This document shows positions 1-8,741 of a stretch of 64,000 nucleotides of DNA, one piece after another. The stretch is taken from contig NW_026570230.1 of NCBI RefSeq assembly GCF_019649055.1, positions 248,001 to 312,000 on the forward strand. Reading direction: 5' to 3'. The notes under the pieces were generated by a model. That model had not been told where the DNA came from. It searched no databases and worked only from the letters and a program-made list of their open reading frames with translations. How positions within the stretch are numbered: the stretch's first letter is position 1; each line of letters opens with the position of its first letter. A program made the translations under genes and the position numbers. This DNA is from Paramacrobiotus metropolitanus (Eukaryota > Tardigrada > Eutardigrada > Parachela > Macrobiotidae).

Positions 1-41
1 TTAAACTTTAGATGATGTCAGGAGCATTCAGAATGTAAAAA

Positions 42-899
42 TTACGTAAAAATATTCTTATAGTAAATATTTACTTTAAGGATTTCTTCCTTGCGAACTT
101 CGGTGAGAGTTTCATCACGATCTGCAATCCAATCCGACAGACGATCCAGTTCAGCTGTAAACGGGAGATTCGGGTCGGAGAAATCCGTAGCGGCCCGTTC
201 AAAAACATCCATCAGTGCCGTTTCCGAGTGCGCGTCCACAACAGCGTACGGGATTTCCAAATCCTGGTATGATCCAAACGATTCCGAACCGTAATGTGGG
301 AACGACACGTACGGATTGAATACACCCCAGATTCGTACACGTTTCAAGATCAATCGGTTGCAGATGAGCTTCACATTCTCCGAAAGCGCTGTTCGGGAGA
401 TTGCCAGAATATCTTGTGGCTTGATGGCCACATCACACAACATAAACTTCGGCAGTCGGAAACCGCGTATCTCAATCACAGACCGCAACGCGCTGAAAGC
501 ACCAACAAATTCCACACTTGTCCCGTTCCGGAAAATCAGACATTTTGTTACGCTGGTCATGCAGTGAAAAATCCAAGAAGCTAACACGTAATCACCACTG
601 GTGGCTTGGAAACTTTTCAGATCAACGATGACATGTTCAGCACATGCTGAGGACCGTGCAGCCGCATCCCACGCGGCACAAACAGCCCGCAATTTGGTCT
701 GCTGAAGACCGTTACAAAAAGAAAAGATGGTTTCAATAAGCTCCAGTGGAAGCTCACACAAAGACATATCGCCAGGCAGTTCGGGGGTGTCGGAGACGTC
801 ATCGCTGTCAACCAAATCTTCATGGGATCGTTTGATTCCCCGGTCTGCTTCATTTGAGTCCGTCGAATCCCCCGCAGCCAATGCCATGGCTTCTCCCAA
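42..899 (-). CDS. F-box domain protein
   Basis: A single open exon of 285 codons from ATG to stop. After an acidic, probably disordered N-terminus (residues 1-45), residues about 46-85 read as an F-box: it starts LCELPLELIETIFSFC, has the usual leucine/proline/isoleucine spacing, and continues with KLRAVCAAWDAAARS, matching the family pattern of a basic residue, valine-cysteine and a tryptophan. F-box proteins recruit substrates to SCF (Skp1-Cullin-F-box) ubiquitin ligases. The rest (about 90-285) has hydrophobic-strand segments but no repeat I can name, so the substrate is unknown. No intron is needed. The gene lies divergent from nothing recognisable at the window edge and in tandem with the next minus-strand gene. 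F-box identity is fairly secure; the function is inferred from the family. Confidence 0.72.
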   Translation of the reverse strand: MGEAMALAAGDSTDSNEADRGIKRSHEDLVDSDDVSDTPELPGDMSLCELPLELIETIFSFCNGLQQTKLRAVCAAWDAAARSSACAEHVIVDLKSFQATSGDYVLASWIFHCMTSVTKCLIFRNGTSVEFVGAFSALRSVIEIRGFRLPKFMLCDVAIKPQDILAISRTALSENVKLICNRLILKRVRIWGVFNPYVSFPHYGSESFGSYQDLEIPYAVVDAHSETALMDVFERAATDFSDPNLPFTAELDRLSDWIADRDETLTEVRKEEILKVNIYYKNIFT

Positions 900-1350
900 C
901 GCACTTTCCTACAAAATAGTGGTGGCTGACTGGCTGCGCTTTTGTCTGGAGAACAAACATAAATTTCAAAAATATTTACAGTTACTCAGTAAATCTTAAC
1001 AAACGTAGAACATATGGGATGCACTGATATGCACCTTAAAATATTCGAAGGGTAACTTTAGATGGACTCTAGCTTACGTAACGAAATTATGCCTAATTAA
1101 CTGCAAACTGCAAAAACGACTAAACTAGAACACACCATATCGTCAGCGTCCAAATGCAGCCAACCGTAATAATACACATTGTGACAAACGTCCAAATTCG
1201 ACATAATAATATGGGCTTGTACAGAAAGCTAGCTTATTATCCTATACGTAAATAGTTAGCCGCTAGCTCATATAACCTAAAATATTTTAAAACAGGGTGA
1301 TTCGACTAGCAATTTTTAATTTCATGTTAAAGGATAATTTAATGGCTCAT
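900..1350. other. Intergenic, nothing recognised
   Basis: AT-rich spacer between the F-box gene and the 3' end of the next minus-strand gene. It should hold the F-box promoter and the neighbour's 3' UTR. I see no clear TATA box, repeat or RNA gene. Confidence 0.5.
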
Positions 1351-2001
1351 CTACATTGTTCTTAGTACAAGTGCAGGCTCTAGAAACATAACTAGGCTGC
1401 GCACATTTAACACCTTTCGGTTGCTTATCACGACTTTTCCATCCAGGCTGCTGTCATATCGCAGCTGCAAGTACTGCAACTGACCGTTCTCCAGTCCGAT
1501 TAGAAACGTTCTTGGAAACCGATTTTCCCACAAAGTTTTCACATTCGACGTAAACTTGAATCCCTCGGGAACGGGTACTTCCTCTTTCAAAATTTCGTTC
1601 TTAGAAGACTTTCTGGTCTGGCTGCAACTACAAGTCCGAAAATGGCAGACGCGAACAACATCCACAACGCGATCATCGCCTATCAATGCTTCAACGATCC
1701 AATATGTTGTTGACGAACCCGCGAAAACTTTGCATGCATACCACGCCCAAGGCTGTTCGTACGATGGTTTTAGCAAAACCTCCCCTACAGTCGAATTATC
1801 ATCCCTATCCGCAGAGTAAAATCGGTTATTTGGTTGGAAAAGTTTGTTGTCCAGAAACGTCTGCTGGAATGGAACAGACTCAGGCGCACTGTTGGGAATA
1901 GAGAAATCGATCAGCCATCCGCGCTCCGTTTTATCCACGATCAGGCCTCGATGAACAGTCCCAGCTCGAACAATATCTGCGGAGTTCCATCGATTATGCA
2001 A
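1351..2001 (-). CDS. Uncharacterised protein, paralogue of the 13-kb gene at its N-terminus
   Basis: An open reading frame of 216 codons with a good ATG. I do not recognise the family. The N-terminal 30 residues (AGTVHRGLIVDKTERGWLI, then DFSIPNSAPES) look like the start of a small beta-barrel. A second, cysteine-bearing stretch (VCHFRTCSCSQ) lies near residue 125, and the C-terminal part is rich in strand-forming residues. The segment around GWLIDFS(I/V)PNS recurs near 13,920-13,990 on the same strand, and the 5' flanks of the two copies also align, so this locus takes part in a local duplication. An upstream exon cannot be excluded. There is no signal peptide or membrane segment. Confidence 0.5.
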   Translation of the reverse strand: MHNRWNSADIVRAGTVHRGLIVDKTERGWLIDFSIPNSAPESVPFQQTFLDNKLFQPNNRFYSADRDDNSTVGEVLLKPSYEQPWAWYACKVFAGSSTTYWIVEALIGDDRVVDVVRVCHFRTCSCSQTRKSSKNEILKEEVPVPEGFKFTSNVKTLWENRFPRTFLIGLENGQLQYLQLRYDSSLDGKVVISNRKVLNVRSLVMFLEPALVLRTM

Positions 2002-2745
2002 GCAGGGTGACTATTCGAGGAAGTTGCATTCAGCGTTGCTTGCATAAGGCTGGATAGTGGACTCGAAGACCACATTTCGACGAAATGAGTCACACGGTGT
2101 CTCAGAAGTCAGAAGCGAAGATACTCTTACAAGCCGTAACAAGCGCAAGCCTAGGTACTCTTGCGTACCAATGACACCATTGATCCTCTGACAACTGCTT
2201 CCAATCAGCATTGCAGAGGTTCTAGTATATTAAGTATTTCAAGTGTGGAAGGATATCCTTTCTTATAATCCGAATGCGCATTGTAAATAGTGGAACTGCA
2301 AACAAGAAAATAAAATAATTATAAGTGAAAACTGGCAGCAGTCGCAATGCGCAATGCTGCTCTGCGGAGTAGCGGGCTAGTAGCGGGGCAATTGATGATT
2401 CTCGCCAGGGTGGCGGCCTGTGGCGGTTGGGAGCTGTGCGACTGAGGCACGACGGGAAGTCATCGTAGGCCCATAGAAACTAGTACTTATCTCGCTACTT
2501 TTTAAACAGCGCGCGTTCGCAAACTGTACTGTTTGTTAACTAGACAGTTAAATGAAAATTCACAGAAAACCATCTTCTGCAAACTAGAAAATAATGCGTG
2601 ATAAAAACGCTCAAGGTATTCTTAAATTAAGCGGTTGCTCTATGTCCATGGTATTACTCGACCGCCTTAAATTTTAGCACGCGACCAGAAACAGAGCGCA
2701 TGCGTAGTTCTCCTGTTGGCGCACTGTAAAATCCTTGTTTGTTAG

Positions 2746-2753
2746 TGACGTCA
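2746..2753. promoter_or_regulatory. Consensus CRE (TGACGTCA)
   Basis: The perfect palindrome TGACGTCA, the binding site of CREB/ATF bZIP factors, lies about 540 bp upstream of the zinc-finger gene ATG in a GC-richer stretch. The match is exact; activity is inferred. Confidence 0.45.
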
Positions 2754-2964
2754 GACTGACACACTGCCAGTCTGCAGTCCAGGCGAGAATCACGAATCAG
2801 AAAATCACTGCCCGTCGCCGGCAACCACCTCAGTAAGTACAGTACTCGTACTTCTTTCTGGAATGAAATTTTCGTACTTTTCTTACGATATATAGGTTAT
2901 CAGCACCATGGCTTTTTAAACCTACCTGATGATGTACCTACGCTGTCAGCACTCAGCAGTACGC

Positions 2965-3062
2965 GAAGAGTTTTGGAATCAGATGATGTTATTAGTCTTT
3001 GTTGGAGTTATAGCACTTATCTCTTCTACTTTGCCGTTTTGATGCTTCTGTCGAACTCGTAC
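2965..3062 (+). pseudogene. Truncated copy of selenoprotein S exon start and upstream DNA
   Basis: The stretch from GAAGAGTTTTGGAATCAGA to TTTTGATGCTTCTGTCGAAC repeats, with a few differences, the DNA just before and including the first coding bases of SELENOS at about 14,655-14,755. In this copy the splice acceptor bases before TTTTGATG are TTTGCC instead of TTTCAG, and similarity ends a few bases after the start codon. It therefore looks like a dead, truncated duplicate that cannot make the protein. Confidence 0.6.
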
Positions 3063-3285
3063 AAATGGTAAATTTTGCATTACTTACATAATATTATAAA
3101 CAATAAACAGCAGATATTATTGAGGTGTTCCGTGTTCGCCGCCAAGGAGTCGTTGTTCGCCCCCAAGGATGCCCAGTGATTCCTAATCCCTAATTAGTAA
3201 TTACCCATTTTTCCTTCGGTAATTTCAGTTCGAGTAGATATTTGTTATACGTAATCTTGGAGCCTTGTTAATTCTGAAGAGCATA

Positions 3286-6200
3286 ATGGCGATGCCAGTG
3301 ATTGATGAAAACGGCGGAGAGCTCTGCGATCCACCGATAGACGCGACCGATTTGGTGCTGCCAGTGTCAGACACATCGGGCCGTCAGTCGTCCCATAGTG
3401 ACTACAGCTCCGCGAGCCAGTCATCCGATGAAAATAGCCCGAAACGACGGGAACGCCCAGAGCCTCCCAAGACCAGCGAACGTGATGAACTGGTGAGTAA
3501 ATCTGTTACGACCGTCATGTAGCTTTCAAGTTTTAGCCTTCGTGTTTCTAATAGCTGTTAAAAGTCTGGACCAACAGAGTAAGTACCTGATTGGATCATT
3601 CACCTTTCAGCGCTAGAAAAACAAAAATTGATTAATCCGCTAACATCGCCAGACGCCAGTTACTATGGCTGTGCCTTGTGCGTAAATGTCGCAGTAAGCA
3701 TAGTTTCACCACCGCTCTGCTCTTTCTTCAAGATTATGCCTGGAAATGAGCTAACTATTAGTACTTACTTTTCTTATTAATTTGTAAGTTTACGCCTGAA
3801 GAACTACTCGTACTGATTTTTTTTTTAAATTTACGCCTGAAACATGGATTTTTTCACATTTTAAGTTTACTTTTTAAACTTAAAATGTGAAATTAATCAT
3901 TGTAATATGCGTGTTACAAATCAAATCAGTTAATCTGTTAATGCCTGTTATTTACTGTTTACTGTTTAGTTTAATTTCAAATGGCAGGCATTTTGTGAAG
4001 CATTGGGCCGGCCGGATCGGGAGGTGCGCATCTCCGAGTTGAGTAGAAATAACTTAGTGCTGATTCGCGTCTCCGAACGGGCCACGCATGTGCTGATGCG
4101 AGCTACAACTGGGGTGAGTGCTTCTTACATTCCCAAACAGTTCAACAGTTAACTAGACCGTTCGTACTTGGCGTCTGCAGACGATTATCGAGCCATTATG
4201 GTGTCCCCTGCGCTTTGAAAAGACCGCCGTGGAGGCGTGCAAGAAATTCCGCGCTGGCTACCCGCAGGATCTGAAGGCGCATCTGGAAGGCCGTTATCAC
4301 GGGCTGCCCAACGTGCAGCTGAATTTCCACTGTCCCTGCCCGGCCCAGTGCAACAACGGCGCCTCCTGCGACGCCGTGGAATTCGATCCGTGGGGCACCG
4401 TTCTCGGCTGCCACATCCGGGACAAACATCCAGTGTATTATACGGAGATGCTGGAGGCCCTCTTCAACCGATTTGACACGGAGACTGGCCCGGTAAGATA
4501 TTGGCATTCCCATGGAAAACAGATGTATAGTTCCCGGGGTACTAACTATTGCAGAAGCACCGGGAGTTTATTCGCAGTAACAAGAACATGATCTTCCCTA
4601 AGTGGACTAGCGACTTAACTGTCTTGTGGCCCAGTCAGATCATTCCCGACAAGATCATCTTCCCCGCCGTTATCAGAGACAACACCAGTTTGGTATGGTT
4701 ATTTTGTGGCTTTAAACAACAACAGCAATGTGTCCATACTCTGTAGTCTATAGTTATACTGTTCTGCAAGTTTACTAAACGTCAGAGTTATGTAAGCTTA
4801 ATATTGTTATTGTTTAATTACTTATTGTTTATTGCTTAATATTTGTTAAATTTAATTGATGGTGCACTGCTGCACGCTCTACGAGAGCCTAGTATCGTTT
4901 GTGGCAGTTTTTATCGTAAATTTGTGTGGATTACACCACGGTATAACATACGGAGGCGGTTGAGCTGGCGACGGGCAGTACTGGCAGTGCTTTGTTTCAG
5001 TGTGACTGCAGACTGACTGCTGCCAAGTGCCAAACTACGTGCAGATTTTAAATATTCAAAAATCTTTAACTTTGTGTATACTGGAGCAAAAAAAGTATCC
5101 ATAGGCTTGAAAAATACATAATAATATTTACTTTTCGGCAGTATGAATGCAGTTTTTTAGTCTGATAAGTAAATGTTATTATGTATTTTTCAAGCCTATG
5201 GATACTTTTTGCTTTAGTATACACAAAGTTAAAGATTTTTGAATATTTAAAATCTGCACGTAGTTTGGCTGGAGTCACATTGAACAAAGCACTGACAGTA
5301 CTGCCCGTCGCCAGCTCAACCGCCGCGGTATGCTAGACCGTGGTGTAATCCACACAAATTTACGATAAAAATTGCCACAAAGTCAAACGATACGCCTGCA
5401 CGGTAACACTATGCTCTCCTTCTACGCTGTGCTTTATCTATGTAGAACAGCGAAGGATGTAAGGTAGTGCATTACTTATGCAATATCGCTCCGTGTGCGG
5501 GGAACGAGATCAAAGGAGCGAGAGAGCTGCACGGGCATCTGCTGGCGGAGCACCGTATCTTTTTCAAGACGCCAACGGACTTCTACCATGGCTGCCCGGC
5601 AGCTGCACAGGTAACATCGTTTTCTACGGAAGCATTGTACTCACGCTTATAACCCAGTACCACGGGTTTCTCTTGTTCTCACATTCTGTAGGACTGCAAG
5701 GTGGAGACGCGGGCCAGAGACCGCCAGATGGAGGCGCACATCAAGGCGGTGCATCCGCAGCTGTTGGGGCTGACGGCCCAGTACCCGCCGGCAGCCGAAC
5801 AGGTGCCGGATGAATGCAATTTTTCATATGCTGTGGCTGCGGAGCGGGGATTTAATATTGTAGTCTGTTTTGGTCGATATTTTAACTGGTCGTACTTTGT
5901 AGGAGCGTGCGCGGTTGGAGTGCATGGCGGTGGAGGAGGCTGAGTGTGTCGGAGAGTCCATCAGCCGCGGCGTCGACACGGAGGACGCCGCCACCAACGA
6001 CCCGTTTCTCTACGACTACCACTGCCCCGTCGGGGTAAGCAAGTCTTGCAAGTAATGTACTGTACCAGCTTGTCCCGGAATTTCTGTGTCGCTTCGTAGT
6101 GTGGAGTTTGGCGTAACCCGTAAATTTGTGCTTGTGACACATGCAAACTGTCGCTGCGTTATCGCAATGGCAGTTACGGGACAAACTTGTGAATGCGTTA

Positions 6201-6350
6201 ATTTCGTCCGATAACCCGCGCAGCGTGAAACGACCCATCAAGTCTTTTGTGCTTTATTTGCAGAAATGCCAGGTAAATTATTCCCAACGCGACTACATTT
6301 TCTGGCACATTGGCGCCGATCATGAAAAAGACTGGAATCCCGCCGTTTAA
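3286..6350 (+). CDS. Multi-exon zinc-finger (C2H2-like) protein
   Basis: Eight exons join in frame by GT-AG rules: 3286-3492, 3988-4113, 4181-4492, 4555-4692, 5446-5610, 5692-5802, 5903-6034 and 6264-6350, giving about 410 residues. The N-terminus is serine-rich and disordered. Then come Cys/His clusters: CPLRF...C with LKAHLEGRYH; CPCPAQC...C...GCHIRDKH; CNIAPC...ELHGHLLAEH; C...DCK...MEAHIKAVH; and CPVGKC...YIFWHIGADH. Several fit C-x4-C-x12-H-x4-H, a loosened C2H2 spacing, so zinc binding is likely. Fingers cross exon junctions, which supports the exon model. I do not recognise the orthologue. It may be a nucleic-acid-binding or ubiquitin-pathway adaptor, but that is not shown. Intron 4 carries a palindromic element and intron 1 a perfect hairpin. 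Confidence 0.72.
3852..3892. repeat. Perfect 18-bp-arm inverted repeat in intron 1
   Basis: Arms 3852-3869 and 3875-3892 (TTTCACATTTTAAGTTTA and its complement) are perfectly complementary around a 5-nt loop. The transcript would fold into a stable AU-rich hairpin. No target duplication or family was identified. Confidence 0.7.
4892..5393. mobile_element. Palindromic (foldback/MITE-like) element in intron 4
   Basis: Left arm 4892-5134 and right arm 5167-5393 are inverted copies with scattered mismatches and small indels, separated by about 32 bp. Matching landmarks include GTATCGTTT at the left end against AAACGATAC at the right end, and CCATAGGCTTGAAAAATACA against its complement near the centre. 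An element that is nearly all inverted repeat is typical of foldback elements or of MITEs made by inverted duplication. Target duplications are not clear. It sits in an intron of the zinc-finger gene, so the pre-mRNA would hold a ~230-bp imperfect RNA duplex. Confidence 0.75.
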
Positions 6351-7408
6351 AGCTCTTTCCACAATGTCAACGGGTGAACTTTTGACCGCGGCCTCCCGTT
6401 GTCGTCTGAGCTTAATAAAATAGCAAGTTGCGATGTTTCAGTTGGCGGAAACGATGTGGCACTGATTGCGCTGTGAAGATGAGTTCGCAGCTGTTGCATT
6501 TGTCCTGGAGGACGTCTTCACGCGTTGATTCTCAATTTTTCGCTCTCATACTGACAGTCCTTGTTTTTACGAATTTCCTTTGAATTTTAGCAAGATGGTG
6601 GTTTTTATTGCCAGTTTCGTCCCGTTTAACTCCTTCTTGTGGCATGTTCACGCTGATCAAATTTGCTGTACATGTATCTCTTTAGTTAAGAAAATGAATT
6701 AATCAGAACGATGTCAGCTGGATTTGTTTGGTTATTGCGAAAACAGAATTACTCTTAACGCATCCCTTTTCAGTGACTGAGCAGCAGCACCGACGCTGCG
6801 ATGGAGCGGCAAAAGGTCTGCCAGTGAATCGGTACTGCACATAAGTAAGTACAACACATACAGAGTAGCAAAATTAATAACAAAAATTATTAAAAGGAAA
6901 TCCAGGAATAAATTAAACTGACCACGAATAATAATTATTGGCTTTATTATGCACGAAGTATCCTCCCGAGCAATTGCAACATTATTGTGCTATAGAAACA
7001 CCTCACACTGTACCCAGAAGGATCTACTCACCTCAATTTCATTAATTTTATAGAAAATAATCCAGTACATTTATTTAATCCTTGTGCATTTAGCTTATAC
7101 ACAACAGTTAACATCACAACGCAATACACTCAATCAGCAGAAAACAGCCTCGGGAGGTCTAAGAACAGAGAACAACTGAACTAAATTTGCTCCTGGTGGA
7201 GCTGTTCCCTGGACGGAGGCCGCGTTCCCGCGCTGTATTTCTATTCTATCCAGTACTTTAACAGTACGTCCTTACGTACAAGTATACGAGTACCATACAG
7301 TACTTACGTACTGTCCTCCCACAAAGGCTCACTTTGCTGTTTCACTGTGTAAACAAAAGTGCAGCAAGACGTAAGCTCAATTTAAAGACTTTGGTACGAT
7401 ACAGTAGT
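6351..7408. other. Intergenic, no gene recognised
   Basis: 3' flank of the zinc-finger gene. An AATAAA (in TTAATAAAATAG, near 6,412) is a likely poly(A) signal. The end of the interval (7,240-7,320) is crowded with GTAC/GTACTCGTAC-like short motifs that recur in other spacers of this window. No credible coding region or RNA gene seen. Confidence 0.45.
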
Positions 7409-7417
7409 TACTTAATA

Positions 7418-8205
7418 GGAAATCACTATAGGCACCCCCTTACACCCTCGTTTATTATAGGCACCCCTTCTCGCACCCCGTAATTTATAGACACCCTTTT
7501 CTGTTTATTAAATAGAAAAATAGAAACACTCTGTCAATGTATTTTATAGGCACCCTTTAATAGCATATTTCGGATACAGAATTCGAAGATGATTTCATGT
7601 ACTGTACGTGCGTCAGTCTCATACAGATACTGTACTCGCATACAGACAGAATCAGGCTTTCCATCCGATGATCGGGCGGTGAGGCTGATCTGCTAACTTA
7701 GATCTAATGAGGATGGCATCGTCGGCGGTAATTTTGATGTTTCGTTTCGCAATAGTATGTAATTTCGGATGCCGGTTTTCTGTCGGTTCTTTTCGGACAC
7801 CGGGTGGCCTCCTTGGGTTCTTTTCGGACACCGGGTGGCCTCCTTGGGTTCTTTTCGGACACCAAAGTTTTTCCACTGTGTCTTTGTGGTAGTTTTTAAA
7901 GGCGGTGAAAAACGCGTCGATAAGTGGTTCCTTTCATATGACATAAAACAAAGTGCAACTGGACGACCTTTCCCGTGGCGATCTTGCACAACAACAGCGT
8001 ACAAGCAGTAGTTTTCAACATTACCGTATCTAGGTTCTAACACTACAATTACAGTATAATATGCTAAAATTTCATAGGGGTGCCTATAAAAAACAGGGTG
8101 CACGAAAGAATCAATTAATAAAATAAGGGTGCCTTTAATTAACGGGGTGCGGAAAAGGGGTGCCTATAGTAAACGGCGGTTTTTGGGGTGCCTATAGTGT
8201 CACCC
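7418..8205. mobile_element. Non-autonomous DNA transposon with 9-bp target duplication
   Basis: The element is bounded by 9-bp direct repeats TACTTAATA (7409-7417 and 8206-8214). Its ends are inverted: left GGnnnnCACTATAGGCACCCC, right the complement. Inside each end the motif TAGGCACCC (or complement) is repeated several times: about four copies in 7,428-7,555 and four in 8,075-8,195. Subterminal motif clusters of this kind usually bind a transposase supplied in trans. Nine-bp duplications are typical of Mutator-like elements, so a MULE-derived MITE is the first guess. The 788-bp interior holds no credible transposase; its ORFs are short and overlap the tandem repeat at 7,787. Confidence 0.72.
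7787..7865. repeat. 31-bp tandem repeat inside the transposon
   Basis: About 2.5 copies of a 31-bp unit beginning TTCTTTTCGGACACC start at 7787, 7818 and 7849 and are nearly identical. Because 31 is not a multiple of three, each copy shifts frame, which argues against coding use. Confidence 0.8.
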
Positions 8206-8252
8206 TACTTAATAATAACCTTTTAAAAAGACGTACCGGCTATGCAATGAAC

Positions 8253-8291
8253 CTCCCAGTGTAAGTGCATATTATGCACTCACACTGGGAG
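8253..8291. repeat. 20-bp-arm palindrome
   Basis: CTCCCAGTGTAAGTGCATA is followed at once by its near-perfect complement ending CACTGGGAG, with one internal mismatch and essentially no loop. It lies just outside the transposon and downstream of the MARF1-like gene. It could be a small MITE remnant or cruciform-forming site. Confidence 0.65.
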
Positions 8292-8741
8292 CTTCGTGAG
8301 TTTGGATTAAGTGAATGTATGCAAACGTAGCAAATTCGACGCCGTTGAAGACATTTTCAAGTCCATCCAAGTGTATTGGTCTGTCGCAAAAAATACGTAA
8401 TTAGTGTAAAAAGAATACGTAATTAGTATCATCAGGATCCATCGTTACAGACGTCTGAGCGTAATAAACTGGCAAGTTTACTTACGTTTTTCGTACGTCG
8501 CATACAACGCATAAAGTTCAGAACGCATAAAAGCCAAAAAATAAAAGTTCTTACGTCGCATAAAGTTCAAAACAAGCCAAAGAGTAGATAAAACTTCAAA
8601 ATAAGCCAAAAAGTTGGCCAATAAAACGATAAATAAACTAGAACGGAGTCGCTTCTGGCGCCAAATAGGGGACATATATTCCGTCGAACAGGTCCTCTAA
8701 ATGGCATACTCCATAGTTTTTGGCCGCAAAAGACCGCCCCA

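Larger units (their letters stand above)
2002..3285. other. Divergent intergenic region with duplicated SELENOS promoter fragment
   Basis: Space between a minus-strand and a plus-strand gene, presumably holding both promoters. About 2,255-2,310 and 2,965-3,062 match the flank of the 13-14.7 kb locus. The stretch 2,640-2,830 is more GC-rich and contains a consensus CRE, as expected for a promoter. No other gene is seen. Confidence 0.5.

Noticed and set aside
5882-6241. 119-aa minus-strand ORF over the zinc-finger gene
   Set aside because: It is antisense to exon 7 and an intron of a well-supported gene; no family features.
7693-8103. 136-aa minus-strand ORF in the 7.4-8.2 kb transposon
   Set aside because: It crosses a 31-bp tandem repeat and has no transposase motif. 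The repeat explains the similar peptides in different frames.
7418-8205. CRISPR-like array from the repeated TAGGCACCC motif
   Set aside because: Motifs are inverted between the two ends, irregularly spaced, and the genome is eukaryotic.
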